This document shows, one piece after another, positions 28,380 through 36,272 of a DNA stretch of 64,000 nt. The position numbers and the translations under genes are program-made. The stretch comes from Paludibacteraceae bacterium (GTDB lineage Bacteria; Bacteroidota; Bacteroidia; Bacteroidales; Paludibacteraceae): NCBI GenBank assembly GCA_024401435.1, contig JAKSLB010000009.1, positions 37,023 to 101,022 on the forward strand, in the 5' to 3' direction. The notes under the pieces were generated by a model. The model ran no database searches, had not been told where the DNA came from, and was given only the letters and a program-made list of their open reading frames with translations. Every line of letters starts with the position of its first letter. The stretch's first letter is position 1.

Positions 28380-29861
28380 TTAATATGCTCTTGCAAATAA
28401 TACTCTGCATTTAGACGGTTTACCAGTAACCATGCATTTGCCTGGTTGCTTGTCATCGTCCAAATAGGTATCGAAAGGAACACAGCGAATAGTTGCTTTT
28501 GTTTCTTCCTTGATTTTGGCTTCTGTTTCTGGTGTACCATCCCAATGAGCCAAAATGAATCCACCTTTTTCAATTTCTACTTTGAATTCATCATAGCTGT
28601 CTACCTTCTTAATCATTGAATTACGATAGTTGAGAGCTTTGTTAAAGATGTTCTTTTGAATTTCATCCAATAAGTTTTTGATGTAGTTTTCGATGCCATC
28701 CATTGAGATGTTCTCTTTGGTGAGAGTATCACGACGCGCAACCTCGATTGTGTTGTTTTCGAAATCTCGAGGACCTACAGTCAAACGAACGGGAACACCC
28801 TTTAATTCGTATTCTGCAAATTTCCATCCTGGTGTTTTTGAATCATCAGAATCATATTTGACGGAGATGCCTAAAGCCTTCAAATTAGCTATGATAGAAT
28901 CTATCTTAGCCTTCATATCGTCAGTCAACTTTTTGAATGCAATAGGGATGATGACAACCTGAATTGGTGCCAAATTAGGTGGCAATACTAAACCATTATC
29001 ATCGGAGTGAGTCATGATTAAGGCACCCATTAAACGAGTGGATACACCCCAGGAAGTAGCCCATACATAATCTAATTTTCCTTCTCTTGTTTGAAATTGA
29101 ACGTCGAATGCTTTTGCAAAGTTTTGACCTAAGAAGTGTGAAGTTCCCGATTGTAATGCTTTACCATCTTGCATCAATGCTTCGATTGTGTAAGTGTCAA
29201 CCGCACCTGCGAAACGTTCAGTCTCTGATTTTACTCCTTTGATAACTGGCACTGCCATGAAATTTTCAACGAAGTCACCATAGACGTTCAACATCTTTTG
29301 AGCTTCTGCTTCTGCCTCTTCGTAGGTCTCGTGGGCTGTGTGTCCTTCTTGCCACAAGAATTCAGCTGTGCGAAGAAACAAACGAGTACGCATTTCCCAA
29401 CGAACTACATTAGCCCATTGATTGCATAAAATAGGAAGGTCTCTGTAAGATTGAATCCAGTTTTTATAGGTGTTCCAAATGATTGTCTCTGAGGTTGGAC
29501 GAACGATAAGTTCCTCTTCCAATTTAGCTTCAGGATCAACAACCACACCGGTTCCGTCTGGATTGTTTTTTAATCTGTAGTGGGTAACGACTGCACATTC
29601 TTTTGCAAAACCTTCAACGTGGTCAGCCTCTTTGCTTAAAAATGATTTCGGAATGAAAAGCGGGAAATATGCATTGACGTGTCCGGTCTCTTTAAACATC
29701 CTATCCAACTCGTTGTGCATCTTTTCCCAGATTGCATAACCGTATGGCTTGATAACCATACAACCTCTAACTGCGGAGGTCTCTGCCAAATCCGCTTTGA
29801 TAACTAAGTCGTTATACCATTGTGAGTAATCCTCACTGCGTGGTGTTAATTCTTTTGCCAT
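28380..29861 (-). CDS. proS: Prolyl-tRNA synthetase (archaeal/eukaryote-type)
   Basis: The protein has 493 residues and begins [20 protein letters not shown]. The frame extends to a TTG at 29888, but the ATG at 29861 matches the family N-terminus. Class II motifs are visible: motif 2 around [20 protein letters not shown], then the [20 protein letters not shown] motif 3 region. An anticodon-binding domain and a C-terminal zinc-type extension ending in RAY follow, as in the shorter ProRS form without an editing insertion. It charges tRNA-Pro with proline in the cytosol. It is followed by its own terminator, although the next four genes run in the same direction. Confidence 0.96.
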   Translation of the reverse strand: MAKELTPRSEDYSQWYNDLVIKADLAETSAVRGCMVIKPYGYAIWEKMHNELDRMFKETGHVNAYFPLFIPKSFLSKEADHVEGFAKECAVVTHYRLKNNPDGTGVVVDPEAKLEEELIVRPTSETIIWNTYKNWIQSYRDLPILCNQWANVVRWEMRTRLFLRTAEFLWQEGHTAHETYEEAEAEAQKMLNVYGDFVENFMAVPVIKGVKSETERFAGAVDTYTIEALMQDGKALQSGTSHFLGQNFAKAFDVQFQTREGKLDYVWATSWGVSTRLMGALIMTHSDDNGLVLPPNLAPIQVVIIPIAFKKLTDDMKAKIDSIIANLKALGISVKYDSDDSKTPGWKFAEYELKGVPVRLTVGPRDFENNTIEVARRDTLTKENISMDGIENYIKNLLDEIQKNIFNKALNYRNSMIKKVDSYDEFKVEIEKGGFILAHWDGTPETEAKIKEETKATIRCVPFDTYLDDDKQPGKCMVTGKPSKCRVLFARAY

Positions 29862-29896
29862 TTTATATATGTTTGTATCTAATCTCAATAAAGTTG

Positions 29897-29904
29897 CAAA
29901 GATA
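29897..29904 (-). promoter_or_regulatory. Likely -7 box of the proS promoter
   Basis: The reverse strand reads TATCTTTG, a perfect match to the Bacteroidota TAnnTTTG box, 36 bases upstream of the proS ATG. I find no good TTG -33 element at the usual spacing. Confidence 0.5.
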
Positions 29905-30161
29905 AGAAATTGAATTAAGATTTTAGAGTTAAGCGTTAAGAAATAAAAGTTGAGAATTAAGAATTCAAATTTCTTAAGGAAATTTCTATAAATTGCTTTG
30001 TGGTGATTTTGAGGATTTGTTTGAAATTTTTGAAAAATCGGGGAATTTATAGATGTACCCTTGTGTTAAAACAATGCTTTAATTGTGGTGATATATCAAA
30101 AATTATAAAGAGGTTTGTAATGTTTTATGCATTGATTTCTTTTGTCAATTGATTGAGGGTG

Positions 30162-30192
30162 TTGATAATATGAATAAAATGGTGTATTTTTG
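30162..30192 (+). promoter_or_regulatory. Bacteroidota-type promoter of the ion channel gene
   Basis: TTG at 30162-30164, a 20-base spacer, and TATTTTTG at 30185-30192 fit the primary sigma-factor consensus TTG-N19-21-TAnnTTTG. The ATG of the channel gene lies 23 bases further on, giving a short leader. Confidence 0.7.
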
Positions 30193-30215
30193 CATAAACG
30201 AAAGAATAAACACAT

Positions 30216-31010
30216 ATGATAGCAGGATTTCTTAAGAAGTTTTTTTTGAATGATAAAATCATTTATGGTTTTATATTGATAAATGCTTTGGCTATTTATC
30301 TACAAGAAAGTGATAAGTCATGGGCATGGATGGAAAATGTCGAGTTTTTCTGTGCTTTGTTTTTCTTGGTTGAGATGATTTGTAAGATTCGAGAATATGG
30401 ATTTAAGGAATATATGAAGAGTGGATGGAATCGGTTGGATTTCACGTTGGTTTTGTTAAGCATTCCATTCTTGATACAATTTGTGTATCCAATTCAGTTG
30501 GTTAATCTTTCTGTCTTGTTTGTCCTTAGATTGATGCGTATTTTCCGATTGCTGCGTACTGTTCATTTGTTCCCAGGTATTGCTAAGATTGCTTCAGGAT
30601 TCAAATTGGCCATTAAACAGTCGTATGCTTTGCTACTTAGCTATTTTGTTTTGATTGTTATTTTCGGGTTGATTAGTTGTGGATTGTTCGGAGAAATAGC
30701 TCCTGAATATTTTGATACTCCAGCCAATTCTGTTTATTCGGTTTTCCGAATGTGTACGATTGAGGGATGGTATGAGATACCTAATCGTATTGCAGAGGTG
30801 ACAACCCCCTTTATTGGACGATTGTCAACTATCTATTTCTGCGCAATCTTGATTATGGGTGGTATTATTGGAATGTCTTTTATCAACTCTGTTTTTGTGG
30901 ATGCTATGGTCAGTGATAATAATGATGATGTGAAAGAACAGTTGAATCGAGTAGAACAACAATTAGCAGAAATGAAAAAATTGTTAGAAGAGAAAAATAA
31001 CGATAAATAA
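30216..31010 (+). CDS. Voltage-gated, single-domain ion channel (BacNaV-like ion transporter)
   Basis: The protein has 264 residues with the six-helix layout of a one-domain voltage-gated cation channel. S4 shows arginines every third residue (R105, R108, R111, R114). The pore segment carries the filter TIEGW at 181-185, comparable to TLESW of bacterial sodium channels. A heptad-rich tail at about 237-260 (VKEQLNRVEQQLAEMKKLLE) would form the tetramer's coiled coil. Such channels conduct Na+ or other cations across the inner membrane; the Gly in place of Ser in the filter leaves selectivity open. It has its own promoter and starts a run of co-directional accessory genes. Confidence 0.88.
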   Translation: MIAGFLKKFFLNDKIIYGFILINALAIYLQESDKSWAWMENVEFFCALFFLVEMICKIREYGFKEYMKSGWNRLDFTLVLLSIPFLIQFVYPIQLVNLSVLFVLRLMRIFRLLRTVHLFPGIAKIASGFKLAIKQSYALLLSYFVLIVIFGLISCGLFGEIAPEYFDTPANSVYSVFRMCTIEGWYEIPNRIAEVTTPFIGRLSTIYFCAILIMGGIIGMSFINSVFVDAMVSDNNDDVKEQLNRVEQQLAEMKKLLEEKNNDK

Positions 31011-31039
31011 TTTTTTTGAATTTTTAGTTTGAATATTCT

Positions 31040-31609
31040 ATGAACGTGTTGATTATTAATGCCAGTCCTCGTAAAAATGGATTGATATCTCAAATGCTCT
31101 CTATTATGGAAGAGGATGCTGTGCAACATGGTGCTATAGTCAAACGGATTGTGGCGAATGATTGTGTGGTTCGTCCCTGTGTGGGATGTATGGCTTGTCG
31201 GAAGAAGGGTGCTTGTGTCTTACCAGAAGATGATGCGCAACGTGTGTTATCTATGATTCAAGCTGCTGATATGGTCATTGTGGGTGCTCCTTGTTATTGG
31301 GGTAATATTCCAGGCCAATTAAAACTGATATTCGATCGCATCGTGTATGGTATGATGCGTGATACAGACCGTTTCCCTGAGCCTTTGATGAAAGGAAAGA
31401 AGGCCGTATTTGTCTGTACCTGTACGACTCCATTCCCATTTAATATTCTATTCAAGCAATCACGTGGTGCTGTTAATGCATTAAAAGAAATATTCCATTA
31501 TGCTGGCTTTTCGGTAATAAAGATTATCGAACGAGGTAATACAGCAAAAGATACACAATTGACGGAGAAGGATATTAAGAAATGTAAATCAATAAATTGG
31601 AACGTGTAG
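31040..31609 (+). CDS. Flavodoxin-fold NAD(P)H-dependent oxidoreductase
   Basis: The protein has 189 residues. The N-terminus MNVLIINASPRKNGLISQML is the FMN-phosphate loop of the NADPH-dependent FMN reductase/iron-sulfur flavoprotein group. A Cys cluster (CVGCMACRKKGACVLPEDD, about residues 53-71) and the GAPCYWGNIPGQLKLIFDR segment are typical of family members with a ferredoxin-like or iron-sulfur insertion. It probably transfers electrons from NAD(P)H to FMN and a small acceptor; the substrate cannot be read from sequence. Its stop is immediately followed by the ATG of the next gene (TAGATG), so the two are co-transcribed. Confidence 0.85.
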   Translation: MNVLIINASPRKNGLISQMLSIMEEDAVQHGAIVKRIVANDCVVRPCVGCMACRKKGACVLPEDDAQRVLSMIQAADMVIVGAPCYWGNIPGQLKLIFDRIVYGMMRDTDRFPEPLMKGKKAVFVCTCTTPFPFNILFKQSRGAVNALKEIFHYAGFSVIKIIERGNTAKDTQLTEKDIKKCKSINWNV

Positions 31610-32017
31610 ATGAATGATATAATTATAAAAGAGGTTCATGAGTATACTGAATCTCAGTTGGCTGATTTGTTTTTATCTGTTGAGTGGTCCTCTGGTCATT
31701 TCCCGAACAAATTGAAGATTGCTATGCAAAATTTCAAGACTGTTTTTTCTGCATGGGATGGAGATTGTTTGGTAGGTATGATTTGTGCAATGGATGATGG
31801 TGTGATGAATGCTTATGTTCATTATCTATTGCTACGCCCTGAGTATCAAGATAGGGGAATCGGGAAACAATTGGTAGAAAAAGTGAAAGAACGATACAAA
31901 GACTATTTGAGAATTGTCGTTGTGGCATATAATGCAGAAATCGGCTTTTATGAAAATTGTGGTTTCAAGAAAGCTGATGATGCAAGTCCGATGTTTATAA
32001 CGGATTTGTGGACATGA
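31610..32017 (+). CDS. GNAT family N-acetyltransferase
   Basis: The protein has 135 residues, the size of a single GNAT domain. The acetyl-CoA binding motif A is clear (LLLRPEYQDRGIGKQLVEKV, with Q/R-x-x-G-x-G/A), followed by a strand and FYENCGFKKADD, the usual motif B. It would acetylate an amine using acetyl-CoA in the cytosol; the substrate is unknown. It starts at the base after the stop codon of the flavodoxin-fold reductase, and the two may act together or simply share a transcript. Confidence 0.88.
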   Translation: MNDIIIKEVHEYTESQLADLFLSVEWSSGHFPNKLKIAMQNFKTVFSAWDGDCLVGMICAMDDGVMNAYVHYLLLRPEYQDRGIGKQLVEKVKERYKDYLRIVVVAYNAEIGFYENCGFKKADDASPMFITDLWT

Positions 32018-32096
32018 GATGGGTTAGGTGTATTTGCAATTGACTTTTGATGTAACCAGCGAAGCTTATTGTGGTAAAAATCAAACAAAGGTAGGT

Positions 32097-32576
32097 TTAG
32101 TTAATCATATAATAAATCAGACAACTAACAATAAATATGATTGATGAAATTCCATAAAAGCGACATACAGATTTAAAATACTTTAATGCAGATGTTATGT
32201 GTTCTGTTATCCCTTCTTTTAGATATAATTTTATACATTGACTTGACTTAAAAAGATTGATAGATGGAATAATCATTAGAATACCTAATCCGATTACTGA
32301 AATTCCGTATAAAACATTATGCTTTAAAACAACGGAAAAGAAGATTCGTAAAGGACTCCAAAACGGACGGTCCATCATCAAAAAGATACCTGCGCATATC
32401 ATCAGTATGCTGCTGATAAAACCAATAGCGAAAAAAAACAAAAACCATTTTTGTGTCGATTTTAAATGAAATATACACAGCTCCTTGCTTTCTGCCATAT
32501 TTGAAGATGAATGGTTGATCGTATCTGTATACTCTTTTCCTTGAATATTATTATCTTGTTTTTCTATTGATTCCAT
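32097..32576 (-). CDS. Small membrane protein of unknown function, three predicted helices
   Basis: The protein has 159 residues. A polar N-terminus of about 40 residues precedes three hydrophobic helices at about 44-67 (FLFFFAIGFISSILMICAGI), 85-108 and 140-158. The arrangement resembles the small Bacteroidota membrane proteins grouped as DUF5362, but I cannot confirm that without a search. It is convergent with the GNAT gene and divergent from the TfoX-like gene. It has no signal peptide and no catalytic motif. Confidence 0.6.
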   Translation of the reverse strand: MESIEKQDNNIQGKEYTDTINHSSSNMAESKELCIFHLKSTQKWFLFFFAIGFISSILMICAGIFLMMDRPFWSPLRIFFSVVLKHNVLYGISVIGLGILMIIPSINLFKSSQCIKLYLKEGITEHITSALKYFKSVCRFYGISSIIFIVSCLIYYMIN

Positions 32577-32885
32577 ACGTTATGATTTTTTATTTGTATT
32601 TTGTGCTTTGAATAAGTTATTTCTAAATTTTACTTAATTTATGAAGATGCATTAAAATAAAATTTTATGATATTGATCGTCGTAACAAAAATATATGAAT
32701 TTGTGTTTTTTGAAAAATTTTTTTTGAAAAGGTTCATTGTGTAGATTAGATATAGAAGTTGTGATTGATAACACCATAATACACTGGGTAGGTTATTTGA
32801 CAATATATGCATGAATAGCGATTCTCAATCGTTGTATGAAACAGAACTTTTTTGTTTCTTTGCATACAGAAAATATTAATAAAAT
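32577..32885. other. Divergent intergenic region, small membrane protein / TfoX-like gene
   Basis: This is 309 bases of very A+T-rich DNA without a plausible gene. On the reverse strand a TATTTTTG box lies at 32686-32693. On the forward strand TTG (32832-32834), a 20-base spacer and TTTCTTTG (32855-32862) form a slightly imperfect promoter 23 bases before the ATG at 32886. Nothing else is recognisable. Confidence 0.45.
32686..32693 (-). promoter_or_regulatory. Possible -7 box for the small membrane protein gene
   Basis: The reverse strand reads TATTTTTG, a match to TAnnTTTG about 110 bases upstream of the ATG at 32576. No -33 TTG is seen at the right distance, so this is tentative. Confidence 0.3.
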
Positions 32886-33203
32886 ATGTCGTGCTCGATA
32901 GATTATATTGAATATGTATGTAGTCAGTTGTCGTCTGTAGGCGAAGTTCGTTCTCGTAAGATGATGGGTGATTATTTGATTTACATAGATGAAAAACCAG
33001 TCATCATAGCTTGTGATAACTTGTGTTATGTGAAAAAAGTACCTGAAATAGAATCTTTAATGGTTGAGGCTGAATGTGGTTTTCCCTATCCGGGTGCGAA
33101 AGAACATTATATACTAGATATTGATCATAAAAAAGAGGCGATGATGGTGGTGAAAATCTTACGGGATGTCTTGCCATATCCAAAACAAAGGAAGAAAAAA
33201 TAA
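32886..33203 (+). CDS. TfoX/Sxy N-terminal-domain protein
   Basis: The protein has 105 residues, comprising only the TfoX N-terminal domain. The pattern G-E-V-R-S-R-K-M-M-G-D-Y-L-I-Y followed by D-N-L-C-Y-V-K-K and GFPYPGAKEHYILD matches the family. In gammaproteobacteria full-length TfoX/Sxy activates competence genes. Stand-alone N-terminal versions such as this are common in Bacteroidota and their role is unknown. A five-base gap to the DUF5131 gene suggests a shared transcript. Confidence 0.82.
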   Translation: MSCSIDYIEYVCSQLSSVGEVRSRKMMGDYLIYIDEKPVIIACDNLCYVKKVPEIESLMVEAECGFPYPGAKEHYILDIDHKKEAMMVVKILRDVLPYPKQRKKK

Positions 33204-33208
33204 CGAAG

Positions 33209-33985
33209 ATGAGTTCTGATTTATTTATAGAATGGAATCCGTGGCATGGCTGTACGAAAATCAGTCCTGGCTGTAAATATTGTTATGTTTATCGTCAGGA
33301 TGAAATGTATGGTAGTCAGACAGCAAGCAGTGAATGTAGAAAGACATTGGCATATAATCTTCCAATTAAGAAGAAAAGAGATGGAAGTTACAAAATTCCG
33401 TCAGGTAAGATGATTTTTACATGTTTTACTTCTGATTTTCTTTTGAAAGATGCGGATGAATGGCGTTCAGAATGTTGGTTGATGATCCGAGAACGACAAG
33501 ATTGCTTGTTTTATTTCTTCACCAAACGAATAGATCGCTTTTGTGATTGCATTCCTGATGATTGGGGTGATGGATATGAAAATGTTTTAGTGGGTTGTAC
33601 TGTGGAAAATCAGACAATGGCTGATTACAGGTTACCTATTTTTCTGGAAGCTCCGATTAAACATAAATCAATAACGATGGCTCCGTTACTTGAGAAAATA
33701 GATATTTCAAATTATTTGAATGAAACAATTGATGAGGTGTCTGTCGGTGGAGAGTCGGGTTATGATGCTCGTCCGTGTGATTATGAATGGGTGTTAGATT
33801 TGCGTCGTCAATGTATGGAGAAGAATGTTCCGTTTCGGTTTCATCAGACTGGGGCTCATTTTATCAAAAATGGCAAAATGTATTATGTCAAACGTTGTTA
33901 TCAGAGAGAACAGGCTTATAAAGCAAATATAGATTTTAAAATAGGAGAGGATGCAATGCCTAACCTATCTGATGTTCAGAAATGA
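33209..33985 (+). CDS. DUF5131 (phage Gp37/Gp68-like) protein with CX6CX2C motif
   Basis: The protein has 258 residues. It opens with WNPWHGCTKISPGCKYCYV, the family hallmark with three cysteines spaced CX6CX2C, and later has FFTKRIDRF, VLVGCTVENQ and SVGGESGYDARPCDYEWV. The family was named from phage proteins, but chromosomal copies are frequent. The cysteines and barrel-like layout recall radical-SAM enzymes, although the spacing differs from the canonical CX3CX2C. No substrate is known. It follows the TfoX-like gene by five bases. Confidence 0.85.
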   Translation: MSSDLFIEWNPWHGCTKISPGCKYCYVYRQDEMYGSQTASSECRKTLAYNLPIKKKRDGSYKIPSGKMIFTCFTSDFLLKDADEWRSECWLMIRERQDCLFYFFTKRIDRFCDCIPDDWGDGYENVLVGCTVENQTMADYRLPIFLEAPIKHKSITMAPLLEKIDISNYLNETIDEVSVGGESGYDARPCDYEWVLDLRRQCMEKNVPFRFHQTGAHFIKNGKMYYVKRCYQREQAYKANIDFKIGEDAMPNLSDVQK

Positions 33986-34076
33986 TTTTGAATGGAATAA
34001 TCATACACTGATGTATGGGGGAGATGCCTATGAATTTTTAGAGAGTTTACAAAATGTGATAAATCATTTAAAATAA
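33951..34076 (+). pseudogene. Short out-of-frame ORF, possible gene remnant
   Basis: A 41-codon frame (first internal ATG at 33972 gives 34 codons) overlaps the end of the DUF5131 gene and ends at 34076. Its second half reads HTLMYGGDAYEFLESLQNVI, which looks protein-like (aromatic/Gly turn, then an amphipathic helix). It could be the surviving C-terminus of a lost gene or a real small protein; I do not recognise it. Confidence 0.25.
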
Positions 34077-34085
34077 AAAGTGAAT

Positions 34086-34622
34086 ATGAGTAAGATTGTT
34101 GTTTTAGTAGGAAGTCCACGAAAGGGTGGTAATACAAGTATGTTGGTTGACTCGTTTGTTCAGGGAGCTCGCCAGCATCATGAAGTGGAAATCATTTCTG
34201 TTTCAGATGTGAAAGTTAATCCTTGTTTGGGGTGTAATGCTTGTTTTGTGGGAGAAAAACATAGTTGTGTACAACAAGATGATATGGAAAAAATTTATGA
34301 TACTTTGAAGAACGTTGATGTGCTGGTGATTGCATCTCCCGTTTATTTTTATGGTATTAGTTCTCAATTGAAAGCTGTTATTGATCGTTTGCATAATCCG
34401 ATACGAGATACCTTTAAGATAAAGAAGTTGGCACTCTTGGCGGTAGGCGCTGCTGAATTGCCAGAATTATTTGATGCGATCAAAACAGAATATCAGTTGT
34501 GTCTTAACTTTTTTAAATTAGACAATGCTGGTATGGTATTGGTAAGGGGTGTTAATGCAAAAGGTGATATTTCAGGTCATCCAGCATTACAAGAAGCCTA
34601 TGATTTAGGAATGAAAATATAG
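34086..34622 (+). CDS. Flavodoxin family protein / NADPH-dependent FMN reductase
   Basis: From the ATG at 34086 the protein has 178 residues (a GTG two codons earlier is possible). MSKIVVLVGSPRKGGNTSML is a textbook FMN-phosphate binding start. A Cys segment (PCLGCNACFVGEKHSCVQQDD) and IASPVYFYGISSQLKAVIDR follow, as in iron-sulfur flavoprotein-like reductases. It is the second such enzyme in the cluster, about 3 kb after the first; the two share layout but are clearly diverged. It probably reduces FMN or quinone-like acceptors with NAD(P)H; the physiological substrate is unknown. The hydrolase gene starts six bases after its stop. Confidence 0.87.
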   Translation: MSKIVVLVGSPRKGGNTSMLVDSFVQGARQHHEVEIISVSDVKVNPCLGCNACFVGEKHSCVQQDDMEKIYDTLKNVDVLVIASPVYFYGISSQLKAVIDRLHNPIRDTFKIKKLALLAVGAAELPELFDAIKTEYQLCLNFFKLDNAGMVLVRGVNAKGDISGHPALQEAYDLGMKI

Positions 34623-34628
34623 AGTGTC

Positions 34629-35375
34629 ATGAGATTTAAAGAGTTTGGCAATCGGAATCAGCCATCTGTGGTTTTGATACATGGTTTGTTCGTGTCGTGG
34701 GAAATATTCCTTCCAATAGTGAATGAATTGAAAAATGATTTTCATTTGATTGTACCTATGTTAGATGGCCATATTTATGATAATGGAATGTCAGAACCTT
34801 CTCTTTTTACAACGATAGATGATGAGGCACATGGTATTTGTGATTATTTGCAAAAAAATGATTTATCACAGATTTATTGTGTGTATGGCATCTCTTTGGG
34901 TGGTGGTATAGCTGCTCGTTTGACAGAACTCAACCGATGCAAGGTAAAACATCTGATTATTGATGCGGGTCCTATTTTACCTTATGGAACGATGTTCACA
35001 CTTTTTTGCTCTTATTATCAAGCTTTGAATTGTTGGTGTACGTGTCATTTTGCTACGTTGTATAAGAAATTATTTCACTCTCATTATTTTCAAGTTGCTA
35101 TAGATGAAGTTCAGAAAACATATCCCTCTGGTGGTATGCGCACACCGATTAATGTTTACAAGTCGTTGTATGCATATCAATTAACCACAATCCCAGCAGA
35201 GACAAGTGTGGAGTTTTGGCATGGTAGTAAGGAAACTTGGATCTTTCAACGTTGCGTAAACCATATTTTGAAAGTCCGTCCTGATACAACCATTATTGTT
35301 TTCCCTAAAATGCAACATGCTCAGGTTGTGATTGATAAACCTGAAATTATTGTGGAGAAAATTAGAAATAAATAA
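34629..35375 (+). CDS. Alpha/beta hydrolase
   Basis: The protein has 248 residues. The oxyanion-loop motif VVLIHGLFVSWEIF occurs at about 14-27, and the nucleophile elbow GISLGG (G-x-S-x-G) near residue 91 gives the catalytic Ser. An Asp and a His (PKMQHAQVVI) near the C-terminus complete a plausible triad. The substrate cannot be inferred. It is probably co-transcribed with the preceding flavodoxin-fold reductase. The downstream gene mazG converges from the other strand about 90 bases away. Confidence 0.85.
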   Translation: MRFKEFGNRNQPSVVLIHGLFVSWEIFLPIVNELKNDFHLIVPMLDGHIYDNGMSEPSLFTTIDDEAHGICDYLQKNDLSQIYCVYGISLGGGIAARLTELNRCKVKHLIIDAGPILPYGTMFTLFCSYYQALNCWCTCHFATLYKKLFHSHYFQVAIDEVQKTYPSGGMRTPINVYKSLYAYQLTTIPAETSVEFWHGSKETWIFQRCVNHILKVRPDTTIIVFPKMQHAQVVIDKPEIIVEKIRNK

Positions 35376-35465
35376 AGCCTTGCCTTTGTTTTTTGACCTA
35401 TACGCCTTTTTTACATTGATGCAATAGAAAATTGATTTGAAATGGAAAATCGTGGTCGGTTGCTG

Positions 35466-36260
35466 TTATTTTTTATTTTGTTCTTTTAATTTTGCTTCAT
35501 TCCAATATTGATCCATCTCTTCCAATGATAGGTCTTTTAATTCAACACCTTTTTCTATTGATTTCTGTTCTACATAGTTGAATCTTCTAATAAACTTTTG
35601 ATTGCTTTTTTCCAGTGCGTTTTCGGGATTGATTTTGTATAGTCTGGCAGCATTAATCATGCTGAACATAAGGTCACCAAATTCCTCTTCCATTTTTTCA
35701 GCATCCATATTTTTCACTTCGGCTTGTAACTCGTCGAATTCTTCTTTGACTTTGTCCCAAACATCTTCCTTTTCTTTCCAGTCAAATCCTACGTTACGAG
35801 CTTTATCTTGAATACGATAAGATTTGATTAAAGCGGGTAGAGCGTCAGGTACGCCAGATAAGACAGTTTCATTGCCATCTTTTTCTTTACGTTTGATTTG
35901 TTCCCACGTTTGTTCCACTTCGCCAGCAGTCTTGGCTGCTCCTTCTCCAAATACATGGGGGTGTCTGAATATAAGTTTCTCACAAAGCGAATTGCAAACA
36001 TCCGCAATGTCAAAATCCTCTGTTTCTGAAGCAATTTTTGAATAAAATACGATATGAAGTAAAACGTCACCTAACTCTTTACGAATCTCTTTCATGTCTT
36101 TTTTCATGATAGCATCGCATAATTCGTATGCTTCTTCAATGGTATTTGCACGAAGTGATTCGAATGTCTGTTTTTTGTCCCAGGGACATTTTAAACGAAG
36201 TTCGTCCATGACGTCCAACAAACGTTGGAATGCTTTCAGTTTTTCTTCTGTCGTATTCAT
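35466..36260 (-). CDS. mazG: Nucleoside triphosphate pyrophosphohydrolase MazG
   Basis: The protein has 264 residues with two MazG helical domains in tandem. The first (about 15-120) holds CPWDKKQTFESLRANTIEEAYEL and the metal-binding KELGDVLLHIVFYSKIA. The second (about 165-245) holds VKEEFDELQAEV and EEEFGDLMFSMINAARLY. The enzyme hydrolyses (d)NTPs to NMP plus pyrophosphate, clearing non-canonical nucleotides and modulating the stringent response. It is the last gene of a reverse-strand series that starts with purT; only 12 bases separate it from the glycosyltransferase gene. Confidence 0.94.
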   Translation of the reverse strand: MNTTEEKLKAFQRLLDVMDELRLKCPWDKKQTFESLRANTIEEAYELCDAIMKKDMKEIRKELGDVLLHIVFYSKIASETEDFDIADVCNSLCEKLIFRHPHVFGEGAAKTAGEVEQTWEQIKRKEKDGNETVLSGVPDALPALIKSYRIQDKARNVGFDWKEKEDVWDKVKEEFDELQAEVKNMDAEKMEEEFGDLMFSMINAARLYKINPENALEKSNQKFIRRFNYVEQKSIEKGVELKDLSLEEMDQYWNEAKLKEQNKK

Positions 36261-36272
36261 AATTTCATTTTT

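Larger units (their letters stand above)
29862..30215. other. Divergent intergenic region proS / ion channel
   Basis: This 354-base gap has no plausible gene. It holds a reverse TATCTTTG box near proS, a strong forward promoter near its right end, a few imperfect copies of a GAATTAAGA / GTTAAGA motif around 29911-29965, and a weak AT-rich inverted repeat (29967-29973 with 29979-29985). I see no tRNA or structured RNA. Confidence 0.5.

Noticed and set aside
29862-29888. Longer proS start at TTG 29888
   Set aside because: It adds nine residues absent from the family, and the ATG at 29861 gives the standard N-terminus.
31040-34622. Treating the two flavodoxin-fold reductases as a recent duplication
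   Set aside because: They share only family motifs; the nucleotide and protein sequences are clearly diverged.
35376-35465. Shared terminator between the hydrolase and mazG genes
   Set aside because: The sequence is AT-rich with T-runs, but no convincing stem was found.
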